From assembly GCA_947426265.1 (NCBI GenBank), contig CANEDJ010000012.1, positions 1 to 34,991 of the forward strand: 34,991 nucleotides of DNA, written 5' to 3'. Source of the stretch: MGBC102946 sp022793145 (GTDB lineage: Bacteria > Bacillota_I > Bacilli_A > RF39 > UBA660). Within the stretch, counting starts at the first letter, position 1, and each line of letters opens with the position of its first letter. The translations under genes were made by a program, and so were the position numbers. Below, one piece after another: positions 22,839 through 30,713 of this stretch. Below the pieces are notes generated by a model, which was not told where the DNA came from, did no database searches, and was given only the letters and a program-made list of their open reading frames with translations.

Positions 22839-24100
22839 GACCAGTAAAATATAGTTTATTTAGACAGTTACTATCAATGGGAATTTTAATTGTAGGTATC
22901 ATATTCTTTAGTTTAGGAATATTACTTCCAAAGGTATTACTTCCAGTTTATGAAAGAAATATTTATACTTATTTAAAACAACCTCTTGAATTAATTAGGC
23001 CAGATTTAGAAGATGACATTATCAATACTGATGTTGCTTATCTTTATATTACTGCCGAAAACAAAGTAGTAACATCTGAAAATTTAGAAGATGTCATAAA
23101 AGCAACTCCTAAACAAATCTTAAAGAATATAACAGAAAATTACGGAAAGTTTAACTACTTAGGAAAAACTTATTATTACAATACCTCTAATAATAATTAT
23201 GTGACCAAAGTAGCACTTACAAATAACAATTATATTAATGAAATCCGAGAGGATATTCTTTATACAATATTTCCTATTTTACTAATTACTTTATTATTAA
23301 TTACTGCTCTTATAATCCTTTGGAGTAGACGATTGGTAGTAAAGATAGAACACTTAAAAGAAAAAGTAGATAACTTAGATAATGATAATTATATAGATCA
23401 TTATGAATATAATACTGAAGACGAGTTACAAGCATTATCAAAAGCAATTGATACAATGCGAATAACTTTGAAAGAGCAAGATGAATATAAAAATCAGATG
23501 TATCAAAATATCTCCCATGATTTTAAAACTCCTCTCACTGTAATAAAATCATATATTGAAGCCATTGAAGATGGTGTAGAAGATAGAGAGAAAGGAAGTC
23601 AGATAATAAAAGAACAAGTCGAAAAGTTAGAAATTAAAGTACACTCCTTACTATATTTAAATAAATTAAACTATATGAAAGACTTAAAATATTATCATGA
23701 CCAAACAATTGATATTTCTAATATTTTAAAAAAATCTATTGAAAAATTTAAAGTGCAAAGACCAGATGTTAGTTTCGAAATATATATTGGGGACAAAACG
23801 ACCATATTTAGAGGAACAGAGGACATGTGGGAAGCAATTATTGACAACATGTTAAATAATTTTATTAGATATGCAGAAAAACAAGTGAAAGTAACGATTA
23901 AGAATCATCGTATTTCGTTCTATAATGATGGGCCAAATATTGATCCTAATATACTGAATGATATTTTTACTCCTTACAAAAAAGGTATAAAAGGGCAATT
24001 TGGCTTGGGTTTATCCATTATCAAAAAAACACTTGCTTTATTTCAATATGAAATTGTTGTCAAAAATGAAAAGAAAGGTGTTAGTTTTATGATTAAATAG
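22835..24100 (+). CDS. cssS: Sensor histidine kinase, CssS-like
   Basis: 421 residues. Two membrane helices (about 12-36 and 141-163) flank an extracellular sensor of about 100 residues. Then come a HAMP-like linker, the phospho-acceptor H228 in NISHDFKTPLTVI, the N box around NMLNNFIRYAEK, and G boxes FYNDGPNID and GQFGLGLSII. It would phosphorylate the partner regulator. Start codon overlaps the regulator stop by 4 nt, so stoichiometric translation is likely. Followed by a strong terminator. Confidence 0.8.
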   Translation: MRPVKYSLFRQLLSMGILIVGIIFFSLGILLPKVLLPVYERNIYTYLKQPLELIRPDLEDDIINTDVAYLYITAENKVVTSENLEDVIKATPKQILKNITENYGKFNYLGKTYYYNTSNNNYVTKVALTNNNYINEIREDILYTIFPILLITLLLITALIILWSRRLVVKIEHLKEKVDNLDNDNYIDHYEYNTEDELQALSKAIDTMRITLKEQDEYKNQMYQNISHDFKTPLTVIKSYIEAIEDGVEDREKGSQIIKEQVEKLEIKVHSLLYLNKLNYMKDLKYYHDQTIDISNILKKSIEKFKVQRPDVSFEIYIGDKTTIFRGTEDMWEAIIDNMLNNFIRYAEKQVKVTIKNHRISFYNDGPNIDPNILNDIFTPYKKGIKGQFGLGLSIIKKTLALFQYEIVVKNEKKGVSFMIK

Positions 24101-24138
24101 AAGACATTTGGGTATTACGATATCCAATGTCTTTTTTT
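24101..24138 (+). terminator. Terminator of the cssRS-like operon
   Basis: AAGACATT (24101-24108) pairs with AATGTCTT (24126-24133) with further GG/CC pairing inside and a T-run to 24138. Confidence 0.8.
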
Positions 24139-24179
24139 GTCTAATTTTGAAAAATTATTATCCCTAAAATTAGACAAAA
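24135..24179. repeat. 14-bp perfect inverted repeat
   Basis: TTTTGTCTAATTTT (24135-24148) and AAAATTAGACAAAA (24166-24179) are exact complements with a 17-nt loop. The left arm begins in the T-tract of the preceding terminator. It could be a second terminator for minus-strand reading or an operator for sepF. Confidence 0.55.
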
Positions 24180-24218
24180 GCAGTTTTCTTTTTTCCTATT
24201 TTATGATAAAATGTTTTA

Positions 24219-24224
24219 TATAAT
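24219..24224 (+). promoter_or_regulatory. -10 of sepF
   Basis: TATAAT at 24219-24224 with no good -35. The leader then carries AAGGAGG (24242-24248) and ATG 24257. Confidence 0.5.
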
Positions 24225-24256
24225 GCAAAAGTAACAAAAATAAGGAGGATGACAGG

Positions 24257-24673
24257 ATGGCATTCAGTTTAAAAAAATGGTTTAATGATGAAGAACCAGA
24301 TATTTTTGGGAATTCAGAGAATAGCGATCAATATTATGAAGTAACAACAGAAGCAGCTTTAGCAGAGAATAATGGTGGAGCGAAAATGATTTTGTTAGAA
24401 CCACGAGCTTATTCTGAATCTCAGCAAATCGCTGATCATTTAAAATCAAGGAATACTGTAGTTGTGAATTTAAAAAGAGTAACTTCTGATCAAGCCAAAA
24501 GGATTGTTGATTTCTTAAGTGGAACAATTTATGCAATCGGTGGAGACATCCAAAAAATTGGTGGAGGGATCTTTTTATGTACACCAAATAATATCAATAT
24601 TCAAGGAAAAATTACTGATGATACAGAGGGAAAAGATATTCACGATAATCACGATATCAATTTAGAGTGGTAG
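24257..24673 (+). CDS. sepF: Cell division protein SepF
   Basis: 138 residues. An amphipathic membrane-binding N-terminus (MAFSLKKWF), an acidic linker, and the conserved SepF core: EPRAYSESQQIADHLKSRNTVVVNL then DQAKRIVDFLSGTIYAIGGDIQKIGGGIFLCTP. SepF ties FtsZ to the membrane and aligns its filaments at the septum. Its position before divIVA matches the division cluster of many Firmicutes (ylm genes), though yggT and ylmH are missing here. AAGGAGG decides the start. Confidence 0.95.
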   Translation: MAFSLKKWFNDEEPDIFGNSENSDQYYEVTTEAALAENNGGAKMILLEPRAYSESQQIADHLKSRNTVVVNLKRVTSDQAKRIVDFLSGTIYAIGGDIQKIGGGIFLCTPNNINIQGKITDDTEGKDIHDNHDINLEW

Positions 24674-24679
24674 AAAATA

Positions 24680-24708
24680 TTGAAAACAGAAAAAAAGTGT
24701 GCTACAAT
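24680..24708 (+). promoter_or_regulatory. Promoter of divIVA
   Basis: TTGAAA (24680-24685) and TACAAT (24703-24708) with a 17-bp spacer. The -10 lies where a longer reading of divIVA would start (24699), so that start is ruled out. Confidence 0.7.
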
Positions 24709-24734
24709 ATCACGTAGTGCCAAGGGGTGAAGTT

Positions 24735-25193
24735 ATGGAAAAATTTAATCGAACACTTCGCGGCTATGATCCAATAGAGGTAAATGCCTTTTTGGATCAA
24801 GTAATTAACCAAGTAGAAAAAATGGTTGCAGAACTTAAATTAAAAGACCAGAGAATAGCAGCTTTACAAAGCTTGGAACAAGAAAATGCTTCTTTAAAAG
24901 CGAGACTAGGACAATATGAAAATATGGAAGGCACTTTAAATAGAGCGATCATGATGGCACAAAAGACCTCTGATCAAATGAAAGTAGCAGCCCATAGAGA
25001 AAGTGATGTTATTCTAGAAGACGCCAAAAGAAACGCTAGTCGCATTATAAATGAAGCATTACTAAGAGCAGAAAAAACGGAACAAGAAGCAAGTCAATTA
25101 AGACGTAATATGACTGTTTTCAAGAGAAGATTACGTGATGTAGTAGAAACACAATTAGAGATGGTAAATGATATAGATAAAATAGAATTTTAA
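24735..25193 (+). CDS. divIVA: Cell-division/polarity protein DivIVA
   Basis: 152 residues from ATG 24735 (AAGGGGTG at 24722-24729). The N-terminal lipid-binding domain is clear: FNRTLRGYDPIEVNAFLDQV, including the turn that inserts into curved membrane. A long coiled coil with Gln/Glu heptads follows, ending DVVETQLEMVNDIDKIEF. It marks negatively curved membrane at poles and septa. A longer frame to 24699 would overlap the promoter. Confidence 0.92.
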   Translation: MEKFNRTLRGYDPIEVNAFLDQVINQVEKMVAELKLKDQRIAALQSLEQENASLKARLGQYENMEGTLNRAIMMAQKTSDQMKVAAHRESDVILEDAKRNASRIINEALLRAEKTEQEASQLRRNMTVFKRRLRDVVETQLEMVNDIDKIEF

Positions 25194-25199
25194 AAACAT

Positions 25200-25391
25200 T
25201 TGATAGAGACGATATATAAGAAATAGTCAAGAAAGTTCGTGGTTGATGAAAACGGAACTAGGAATTATATATAAATCACTCTAGATGTTTTCTATGAAGA
25301 TAGAAACGGTAACGCGTTATAGTTTCGAGTATTAATTAAGGTGGTACCACGGGTAAAAAGCTCGTCCTTAGAAGTAGGATGAGTTTTTTTT
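25200..25391 (+). promoter_or_regulatory. T-box riboswitch, isoleucine type
   Basis: The signature AAGGTGGTACCACGGG is at 25338-25353. Stem I base pairs TAGAG (25204-25208) with CTCTA (25279-25283). The bulge just 5' of that arm reads ATC-A, giving an Ile (ATC) specifier at 25275-25277. An ATATATAA/TTATATAT helix and an AGTTC/GAACT apical stem lie above it. The terminator CTCGTCCT (25361-25368)/AGGATGAG (25376-25383) ends in T's at 25384-25391. Uncharged tRNA-Ile should stabilise the antiterminator and let transcription into the antiporter and ileS genes continue. Confidence 0.93.
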
Positions 25392-25409
25392 ATAGAAAGA
25401 AGGAAAAGT

Positions 25410-26375
25410 ATGTTATTACAAATATTGATTTTGATTGTAGGATTTTTGCTATTAATTAAAGGAGCTGATGTTTTTGTAGATGGAGCTTCATCTACTGCTA
25501 GAAATTTAAATATTTCAAGATTAGTAATAGGGCTTACCATTGTAGCCTTTGGGACAAGTGCACCAGAATTAGCGGTATCTTTTAAGGCTTTAATGTCTAA
25601 TAGTGGAGATATGGTGTTGGGAAATGTGATTGGAAGTAATATTATCAACATATTATTAATATTAGGAGTATCTAGTTTATTTTGTACACTCAGAGTAAAA
25701 AGTAATACAATTAGAAAAGAATTACCAATTACAATTATGTTATCATTATTGTTAGTGACTTTATTTGTAGATAGTTTATTTGATCAAAGTCAAGTCAATA
25801 TGATTAGTCATTCTGATGGATTTGTTATTTTATTGTTTTTTATGGTTTTTATTTATTATTTATTTTCGATTATTAGAAAGAAAAAGGAAGTAGATGATCC
25901 AAATACATTAGAAGATAATCCAAAATATCCAATGTATAAATCTATCATTTTCACTTTTTTAGGATTGATTGGGGTAATGGCTGGAAGTCATTTTGTAGTA
26001 GAAAGTGCTTCTAGTATCGCAGAGTTTTTAGGAGTGAGCGAAAGAATGATAGCGCTTACTGTAATCGCACTTGGAACATCACTTCCTGAGCTAGTTACAT
26101 CAGTAGTGGCGGCTAGAAAAGGAGAACAAGATTTATTAATTGGGAATATTATCGGAAGTAACATCTTTAATATTGGGATTGTTTTGGGATTACCAGTTGC
26201 CATATTTGGTGGGATTTCAGGAGCTGGATTCTCTTATGTCGATTTGGTTTTATTCCTTGTTTCAGCACTTATGCTTTTTGTAGCAGCAAGTAATGACAAA
26301 GTGATTAGCAAAAAAGAAGGAATTATTATGATATTTACCTTTATTACTTATTATGCATATGTAATATTTGGTTAG
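25410..26375 (+). CDS. Na+/Ca2+ antiporter, CaCA family (YrbG-like)
   Basis: A 321-residue membrane protein of about ten helices with the two inverted alpha repeats of the family: VIGLTIVAFGTSAPELAVSF with GNVIGSNIINIL in the first half, and MIALTVIALGTSLPELVTSV with GNIIGSNIFNIG in the second. The Glu of each PEL motif binds the ion. It moves Ca2+ against Na+ (or K+/H+). It directly follows the T-box terminator and precedes ileS by 10 nt, so it should rise on isoleucine starvation. AAGGAA precedes the ATG. Confidence 0.85.
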   Translation: MLLQILILIVGFLLLIKGADVFVDGASSTARNLNISRLVIGLTIVAFGTSAPELAVSFKALMSNSGDMVLGNVIGSNIINILLILGVSSLFCTLRVKSNTIRKELPITIMLSLLLVTLFVDSLFDQSQVNMISHSDGFVILLFFMVFIYYLFSIIRKKKEVDDPNTLEDNPKYPMYKSIIFTFLGLIGVMAGSHFVVESASSIAEFLGVSERMIALTVIALGTSLPELVTSVVAARKGEQDLLIGNIIGSNIFNIGIVLGLPVAIFGGISGAGFSYVDLVLFLVSALMLFVAASNDKVISKKEGIIMIFTFITYYAYVIFG

Positions 26376-26385
26376 GAGGGTTTTT

Positions 26386-29300
26386 ATGGAAAAATTTAAA
26401 GAATTAAAAAAAGGAAAAAACAGAGAATTAGAAAATGAGACTTCTCAATATTGGGAAGAGAAAGATATTTTAAATAAAAGTATTCAGAATAGAAAAGACG
26501 ATTTTGTATTTTATGATGGGCCTGCAACAGCAAATGGAATGCCTGGAATCCATCATATGATGGCGAAGTTACTAAAAGATACTGTTTGTAAATATAAAAC
26601 AATGAAAGGATATCGTGTACTTAGAAAAGTAGGCTGGGATACTCATGGTTTACCAGTAGAAGTTCAAGTTGAAAAAGAGCTTGGATTTGAAGGAAAAAAT
26701 GATATTGAAAAATATGGAATTCAAAAGTTCAATGAAAAGTGTAGAGAAAGTGTGTGGAAAAATGAAAAAGCGTTTCGTGATTTCACAACTGAAATGGGAC
26801 AATTTATTGATTTAAAAAATCCATACATTACTTATGAAAATAATTATATTGAAACAGAATGGTGGATTTTGAAGAAACTATTTGATGAAGGATATATTTA
26901 TGATGGATTAAAGATTTTACCATATTGTCCAAGATGTGGAACAGGACTAGCGAGTCATGAAGTAGCACAAGGATATAAAGAAGTAAGTGTGAATACAGTA
27001 ACTGTTCCTTTAAAATTAAAGAATAAAGAGAGTACGTATTTACTAGTTTGGACAACAACTCCATGGACATTAATTGCTAATATGGCTGCTTGTGTAAATC
27101 CAAACGAAGAATATGTAGAATGTTTATCAAAAGGATATCATTTTATTGTAGCAAAAAAATTAGCTGATAAAGTATTAGGAGATAACTATGAAGTAGTAGA
27201 AACCTACAAAGGAACTGATTTGGAACATTTAGAATATGAACAATTGCTACCATTTATTGAAACAAACAAAAAAGCGTTCTTTGTAACATGCGCTGATTAT
27301 GTAACGATGGAAGATGGAACTGGAATTGTTCATATCGCCCCAGCCTTTGGTGCTGATGACTATGAAGTTGGATTAAAATATGATTTGCCTATGATAAATC
27401 CAGTTGATGAAAATGGTTGCTACACAGAGGGGCCATGGAAAGGGAGACTTGTTGTTGATTCAGAATTAGAAGTAGAAATCATCAAATATTTGGCAGGAGA
27501 AGATAAATTATTTAAAAAGCAAAAAATGGTACATAATTATCCACATTGTTGGAGATGTAAAACTCCTCTTGTATATTATTCAAAGCCAAGTTTATATATT
27601 AAAACGACAGCAATCAAAGATAAGATTGTAGAACAGAATAATACAGTAAATTGGTATCCAAGTTATGTCGGAGAAAAACGTTTTGGAAACTGGTTAGAAA
27701 ACATGAATGATTGGGCCATTTCTAGAAATCGTTATTGGGGTACTCCAATTCCATTATGGAAATGTTCTTGTGGACACCAAGAAATGATTGGTTCAAGAGC
27801 AGAATTAGTAGAGAAAGCAATAGAAAAAATTGATGAAACAATTGAATTACATAGACCTTATGTAGATGACATTCATATTACATGTAAAGAATGTGGAAAA
27901 GAAATGACAAGAATCAAAGATGTTATTGATTGTTGGTTTGATTCTGGTTCTATGCCATTTGCACAATACCATTACCCATTTGAAAATAAAGAATTGTTTG
28001 AAAGTCAGTTTCCAGCAGATTTTATTTCAGAAGGGATTGACCAAACACGTGGATGGTTTTATTCTTTGCTTGTAATCTCAACATTTGTAACAGGAAAAAC
28101 ACCATACAAAAATGTTTTAGTAAATGATTTGTTGTTAGATAAATTTGGTCATAAAATGCATAAAAGTAGAGGAAATGCAATTAATCCATTTGAGTTAATG
28201 GAGAAATTTGGAGCAGACCCAATTCGTTTTTACATGTTATATGCTTCTCCAGTATGGACACCTCTAAAATTTGATGAGGATGGAGTAAAAGAAGTACAAT
28301 CTAAATTTTTTAATACTTTAAAGAATACTTATACGTTCTTTCAAATGTATGCCAATACAGATGAAGTAGACCCAAGAAGTTATCATGTAGATTATAAAGA
28401 TTTAGAAGAAATTGATAAATGGTTGTTATCAAAATATCATAAACTTATAAAATTCGTAACAGAATCTATGGATGAATATGACCTCAATAAAGCAGTGCGT
28501 GCTATTAACAATTTTGTAAATGAAGATTTATCAAATTGGTACATTAGAAGAAATCGTAGAAGATTTTGGGAAAGCGAACTTACAATCAGTAAAAAAGCGG
28601 TTTATGGTACAACCTATGAAGTATTGCTTGGCATTTGTAAATTAGCTGCACCATTTATACCATTTGTAACAGAAGAAATCTATAGAGCTCTAACAGATAA
28701 AGAATCTATTCATTTAGAAGATTATCCAGTTTGTGATGAAGCTATGATAGATGAGAAAATTGAAAAGCGAATGGATTTGGTACGTGACTTAATTTCTCTA
28801 GGACGTTATGTCAGAGAAGAGGCGAAAATTAAAGTACGTCAACCAATTAGTGAAGCATTAATAGATGGAAAGAACAAGGATTTGATTAATGATTTAACAC
28901 TTTTAATAAAAGAAGAATTAAATGTGAAAGAAGTAGTTTTTACAAATGAATTAAGCCATTATATGAATTATATTGTAAAACCAAATTTTAAAACTGTTGG
29001 AAAAATATTAGGACCAAAAGTAGGAGAGTTTGGAAATGTTTTATCTTCCTTATCTGTTGAAGAAATAAATAAACTTCAGAACAATGAAACAATTACTGTA
29101 ACTCTTTCAGGAGAAACATTTGAAGTAACGAGTGAAATGATAGATATTCGAATCGAATCAAAAGAAGGGTTCAATGTAGGAATGTTAAATAATAATTTTA
29201 TCATTTTAAATACTGAATTGAATGAAGCTTTAATTGAAGAAGGCATTGCTAGAGAACTTGTTTCTAAAATTCAACAACTTAGAAAATCAAACGATTTTGA

Positions 29301-29481
29301 GATAACAGACCGTATTGAAATTTCTTATAAAGCTGATGTAGAAGTAGAAAAAGCGATTGCAAATAACTTAGAATATATGAAAGAGGAAACTTTAGCGCTT
29401 ACCATTACAAGTAAAGAAAATTTAAAAGATAAATTTGATATTAATGGACATGAAGTGTATTTAGAAGTAATCAAAAAATAG
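26386..29481 (+). CDS. ileS: Isoleucyl-tRNA synthetase, type 2
   Basis: A 1031-residue class I synthetase; the start at 26386 follows TAGGAGGG (the frame runs back to 26368). Catalytic signature in FYDGPATANG...GIHH (G54-H57), editing (CP1) domain with GWDTHGLPVE upstream and TTTPWTL within, GTGIVH, the class I loop KMHKS in FGHKMHKSRGN, then the anticodon-binding domain (DEYDLNKAVRAINNF, WYIRRNRRRFW). Length and architecture fit the type-2 (eukaryote-like) bacterial IleRS. The HIGH motif reads GIHH rather than HIGH. Regulated by the Ile T-box, co-transcribed with the antiporter. Confidence 0.9.
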   Translation: MEKFKELKKGKNRELENETSQYWEEKDILNKSIQNRKDDFVFYDGPATANGMPGIHHMMAKLLKDTVCKYKTMKGYRVLRKVGWDTHGLPVEVQVEKELGFEGKNDIEKYGIQKFNEKCRESVWKNEKAFRDFTTEMGQFIDLKNPYITYENNYIETEWWILKKLFDEGYIYDGLKILPYCPRCGTGLASHEVAQGYKEVSVNTVTVPLKLKNKESTYLLVWTTTPWTLIANMAACVNPNEEYVECLSKGYHFIVAKKLADKVLGDNYEVVETYKGTDLEHLEYEQLLPFIETNKKAFFVTCADYVTMEDGTGIVHIAPAFGADDYEVGLKYDLPMINPVDENGCYTEGPWKGRLVVDSELEVEIIKYLAGEDKLFKKQKMVHNYPHCWRCKTPLVYYSKPSLYIKTTAIKDKIVEQNNTVNWYPSYVGEKRFGNWLENMNDWAISRNRYWGTPIPLWKCSCGHQEMIGSRAELVEKAIEKIDETIELHRPYVDDIHITCKECGKEMTRIKDVIDCWFDSGSMPFAQYHYPFENKELFESQFPADFISEGIDQTRGWFYSLLVISTFVTGKTPYKNVLVNDLLLDKFGHKMHKSRGNAINPFELMEKFGADPIRFYMLYASPVWTPLKFDEDGVKEVQSKFFNTLKNTYTFFQMYANTDEVDPRSYHVDYKDLEEIDKWLLSKYHKLIKFVTESMDEYDLNKAVRAINNFVNEDLSNWYIRRNRRRFWESELTISKKAVYGTTYEVLLGICKLAAPFIPFVTEEIYRALTDKESIHLEDYPVCDEAMIDEKIEKRMDLVRDLISLGRYVREEAKIKVRQPISEALIDGKNKDLINDLTLLIKEELNVKEVVFTNELSHYMNYIVKPNFKTVGKILGPKVGEFGNVLSSLSVEEINKLQNNETITVTLSGETFEVTSEMIDIRIESKEGFNVGMLNNNFIILNTELNEALIEEGIARELVSKIQQLRKSNDFEITDRIEISYKADVEVEKAIANNLEYMKEETLALTITSKENLKDKFDINGHEVYLEVIKK

Positions 29482-29498
29482 TTAGACATAAGTCTAAC
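29481..29498 (+). other. Short perfect hairpin between ileS and tRNA-Leu
   Basis: GTTAGAC (29481-29487) pairs with GTCTAAC (29492-29498), ATAA loop, no T-tract. It may be a processing or stabilising hairpin; the tRNA 5 nt downstream could be read through from ileS. Confidence 0.4.
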
Positions 29499-29503
29499 TA
29501 CTT

Positions 29504-29589
29504 GCAAGAGTGGTGGAATTGGTAGACACGCAGGCTTGAGGGGCTTGTAGAAATATTCTGTGAGGGTTCAAGTCCCTTCTCTTGCACCA
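29504..29589 (+). tRNA. tRNA-Leu (anticodon GAG)
   Basis: Acceptor arm GCAAGAG (29504-29510) pairs with CTCTTGC (29579-29585); discriminator A and an encoded CCA end at 29589. Anticodon stem CAGGC/GCTTG, loop TTGAGGG with GAG at 29538-29540; long class II variable arm; T-arm AGGG-TTCAAGT-CCCT. Reads CUC/CUU. No promoter between it and ileS is evident. Confidence 0.93.
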
Positions 29590-29594
29590 TTAGA

Positions 29595-29620
29595 TAATAT
29601 CGTCGCACCGAACGATGTTA
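29595..29620 (+). other. Hairpin just after the tRNA
   Basis: TAATATCGT (29595-29603) pairs with ACGATGTTA (29612-29620), one G-U pair, 8-nt loop. No T-tract; the real terminator follows at 29625. It may guide 3' processing of the tRNA. Confidence 0.4.
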
Positions 29621-29624
29621 ATAT

Positions 29625-29650
29625 AAATCAATCTGAGTGATTGATTTTTT
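29625..29650 (+). terminator. Terminator after tRNA-Leu
   Basis: AAATCAATC (29625-29633), loop TGAGT, GATTGATTT (29639-29647), then T's to 29650. Confidence 0.8.
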
Positions 29651-29727
29651 CTTTTTCAGTTATAAAGCATAAGCAAGCAACGTGGTATAACTCTCACTAA
29701 ATTTAATCATTATTTTTCAATTTCAGA

Positions 29728-29756
29728 ATGACTTACACAAGTAATTTTGGTATACT
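29728..29756 (+). promoter_or_regulatory. Promoter of the YunG-UDG gene
   Basis: Extended -10 TGG-TATACT (TATACT 29751-29756) with ATGACT (29728-29733) 17 bp upstream. Confidence 0.55.
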
Positions 29757-29792
29757 ATTTATAGTTAAAACTTAATGAAATGAGGTGTCATT

Positions 29793-30695
29793 GTGACTAT
29801 TGAGAATATACAAAATGTATTGTTAAAATGCTACTCAAAAGATTTATGTTATTCTAAAGTTCAAGATGATTGGAGCGAATTTAATAAATGCTTTGGTATG
29901 TGTGCAATAACATCTCTAATTATTAATGATTATTTTGGTGGGGATATTTGTAAAATTCATGTGGATGAAATTAGTCATTATTTTAATTTAATTGATGGTA
30001 AAGTTATAGATTTAGCATCAAGTCAGTTTAATCATGAAATAGATTATAAAGATTATCAAATTATAGATAGACAAAAAATATTAAATGATGATATGAAACA
30101 TAGATATGAGACATTAAAAATGAGATTAATTAAGAAATTATTAAAGAAAGTAGATGAAAAAGTATATTCGTGTAAGTCTTGTGACAAATTAGTTGATAAG
30201 TTTCCAAATGATGCAACAGTATTTTTGGGAAAAGATCAGACAATCGTCTTAGTTGGGGAGGCTCCTGCCAATAATGGTTGGAGAAAAAGTCATAAACTCT
30301 GGTGCGATATAAATGGAAAAGTATTACCTAGTGGAGTCGTATTACAAAAACTTTTTTGTATCATCGATAGAGATATTTTTGAAACTACTTTTTTAGAATC
30401 AGTTAAATGTTATCCTTTGATGCGAAAAAATTTAAAAACTTGTTCTAGTAATTGTAAGAACATAATGTTAGAACAATTAAAGATATTAAATCCAAAACTA
30501 ATTATTACTTTAGGAGAATTTCCAACTAGAAATTTGCTTAATTTTAAATTTAATAAGTTTGCAGATGTAGTTGGTAACATATATGAAATTAATGGCTATA
30601 AAATATTACCCATTTATCATCCAAGCCCAGTATCTCCAAAAAGTTATAAAGGTAATATACCTATATTTAAAAATTTAAAAGAAACATATATTTGA
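29793..30695 (+). CDS. YunG-like domain fused to a uracil-DNA glycosylase-like domain
   Basis: 300 residues, GTG start after TGAGGTG. Residues about 1-85 resemble YunG: CFGMCAITSLIINDYFGGDI then SHYFNLIDGKVIDLASSQF, with C37, H62 and D73 conserved in kind. Residues about 124-300 form a uracil-DNA glycosylase-superfamily domain: GEAPANNG (155-162), LKPKLI-TLG-like core (LNPKLIITLGEFPTRNLL) and HPSP (276-279). Cysteines C127, C130, C206 and C217/C221 are placed like the four Fe-S ligands of family 4 and 5 enzymes. It would remove uracil or another damaged base; the role of the N-terminal part is unknown. The next gene starts 18 bp later behind AAAGGAG. Confidence 0.7.
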   Translation: MTIENIQNVLLKCYSKDLCYSKVQDDWSEFNKCFGMCAITSLIINDYFGGDICKIHVDEISHYFNLIDGKVIDLASSQFNHEIDYKDYQIIDRQKILNDDMKHRYETLKMRLIKKLLKKVDEKVYSCKSCDKLVDKFPNDATVFLGKDQTIVLVGEAPANNGWRKSHKLWCDINGKVLPSGVVLQKLFCIIDRDIFETTFLESVKCYPLMRKNLKTCSSNCKNIMLEQLKILNPKLIITLGEFPTRNLLNFKFNKFADVVGNIYEINGYKILPIYHPSPVSPKSYKGNIPIFKNLKETYI

Positions 30696-30713
30696 AAGGA
30701 GAATTATTGAACT

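Noticed and set aside
24282..24587. 101-codon minus-strand frame inside sepF
   Set aside because: Leu/His-rich shadow without a ribosome site; sepF in the plus frame is unmistakable.
24699..24734. Upstream start for DivIVA
   Set aside because: It would lie on the -10 element of the divIVA promoter; ATG 24735 has a ribosome site and the conserved N-terminus.
26396..27070. Minus-strand frames within ileS
   Set aside because: Shadows of a long conserved gene, with no start signals.
29572..29589. Attachment site at the tRNA-Leu 3' end
   Set aside because: I found no second copy of the tRNA end in the window and no integrase, so an att site cannot be claimed.
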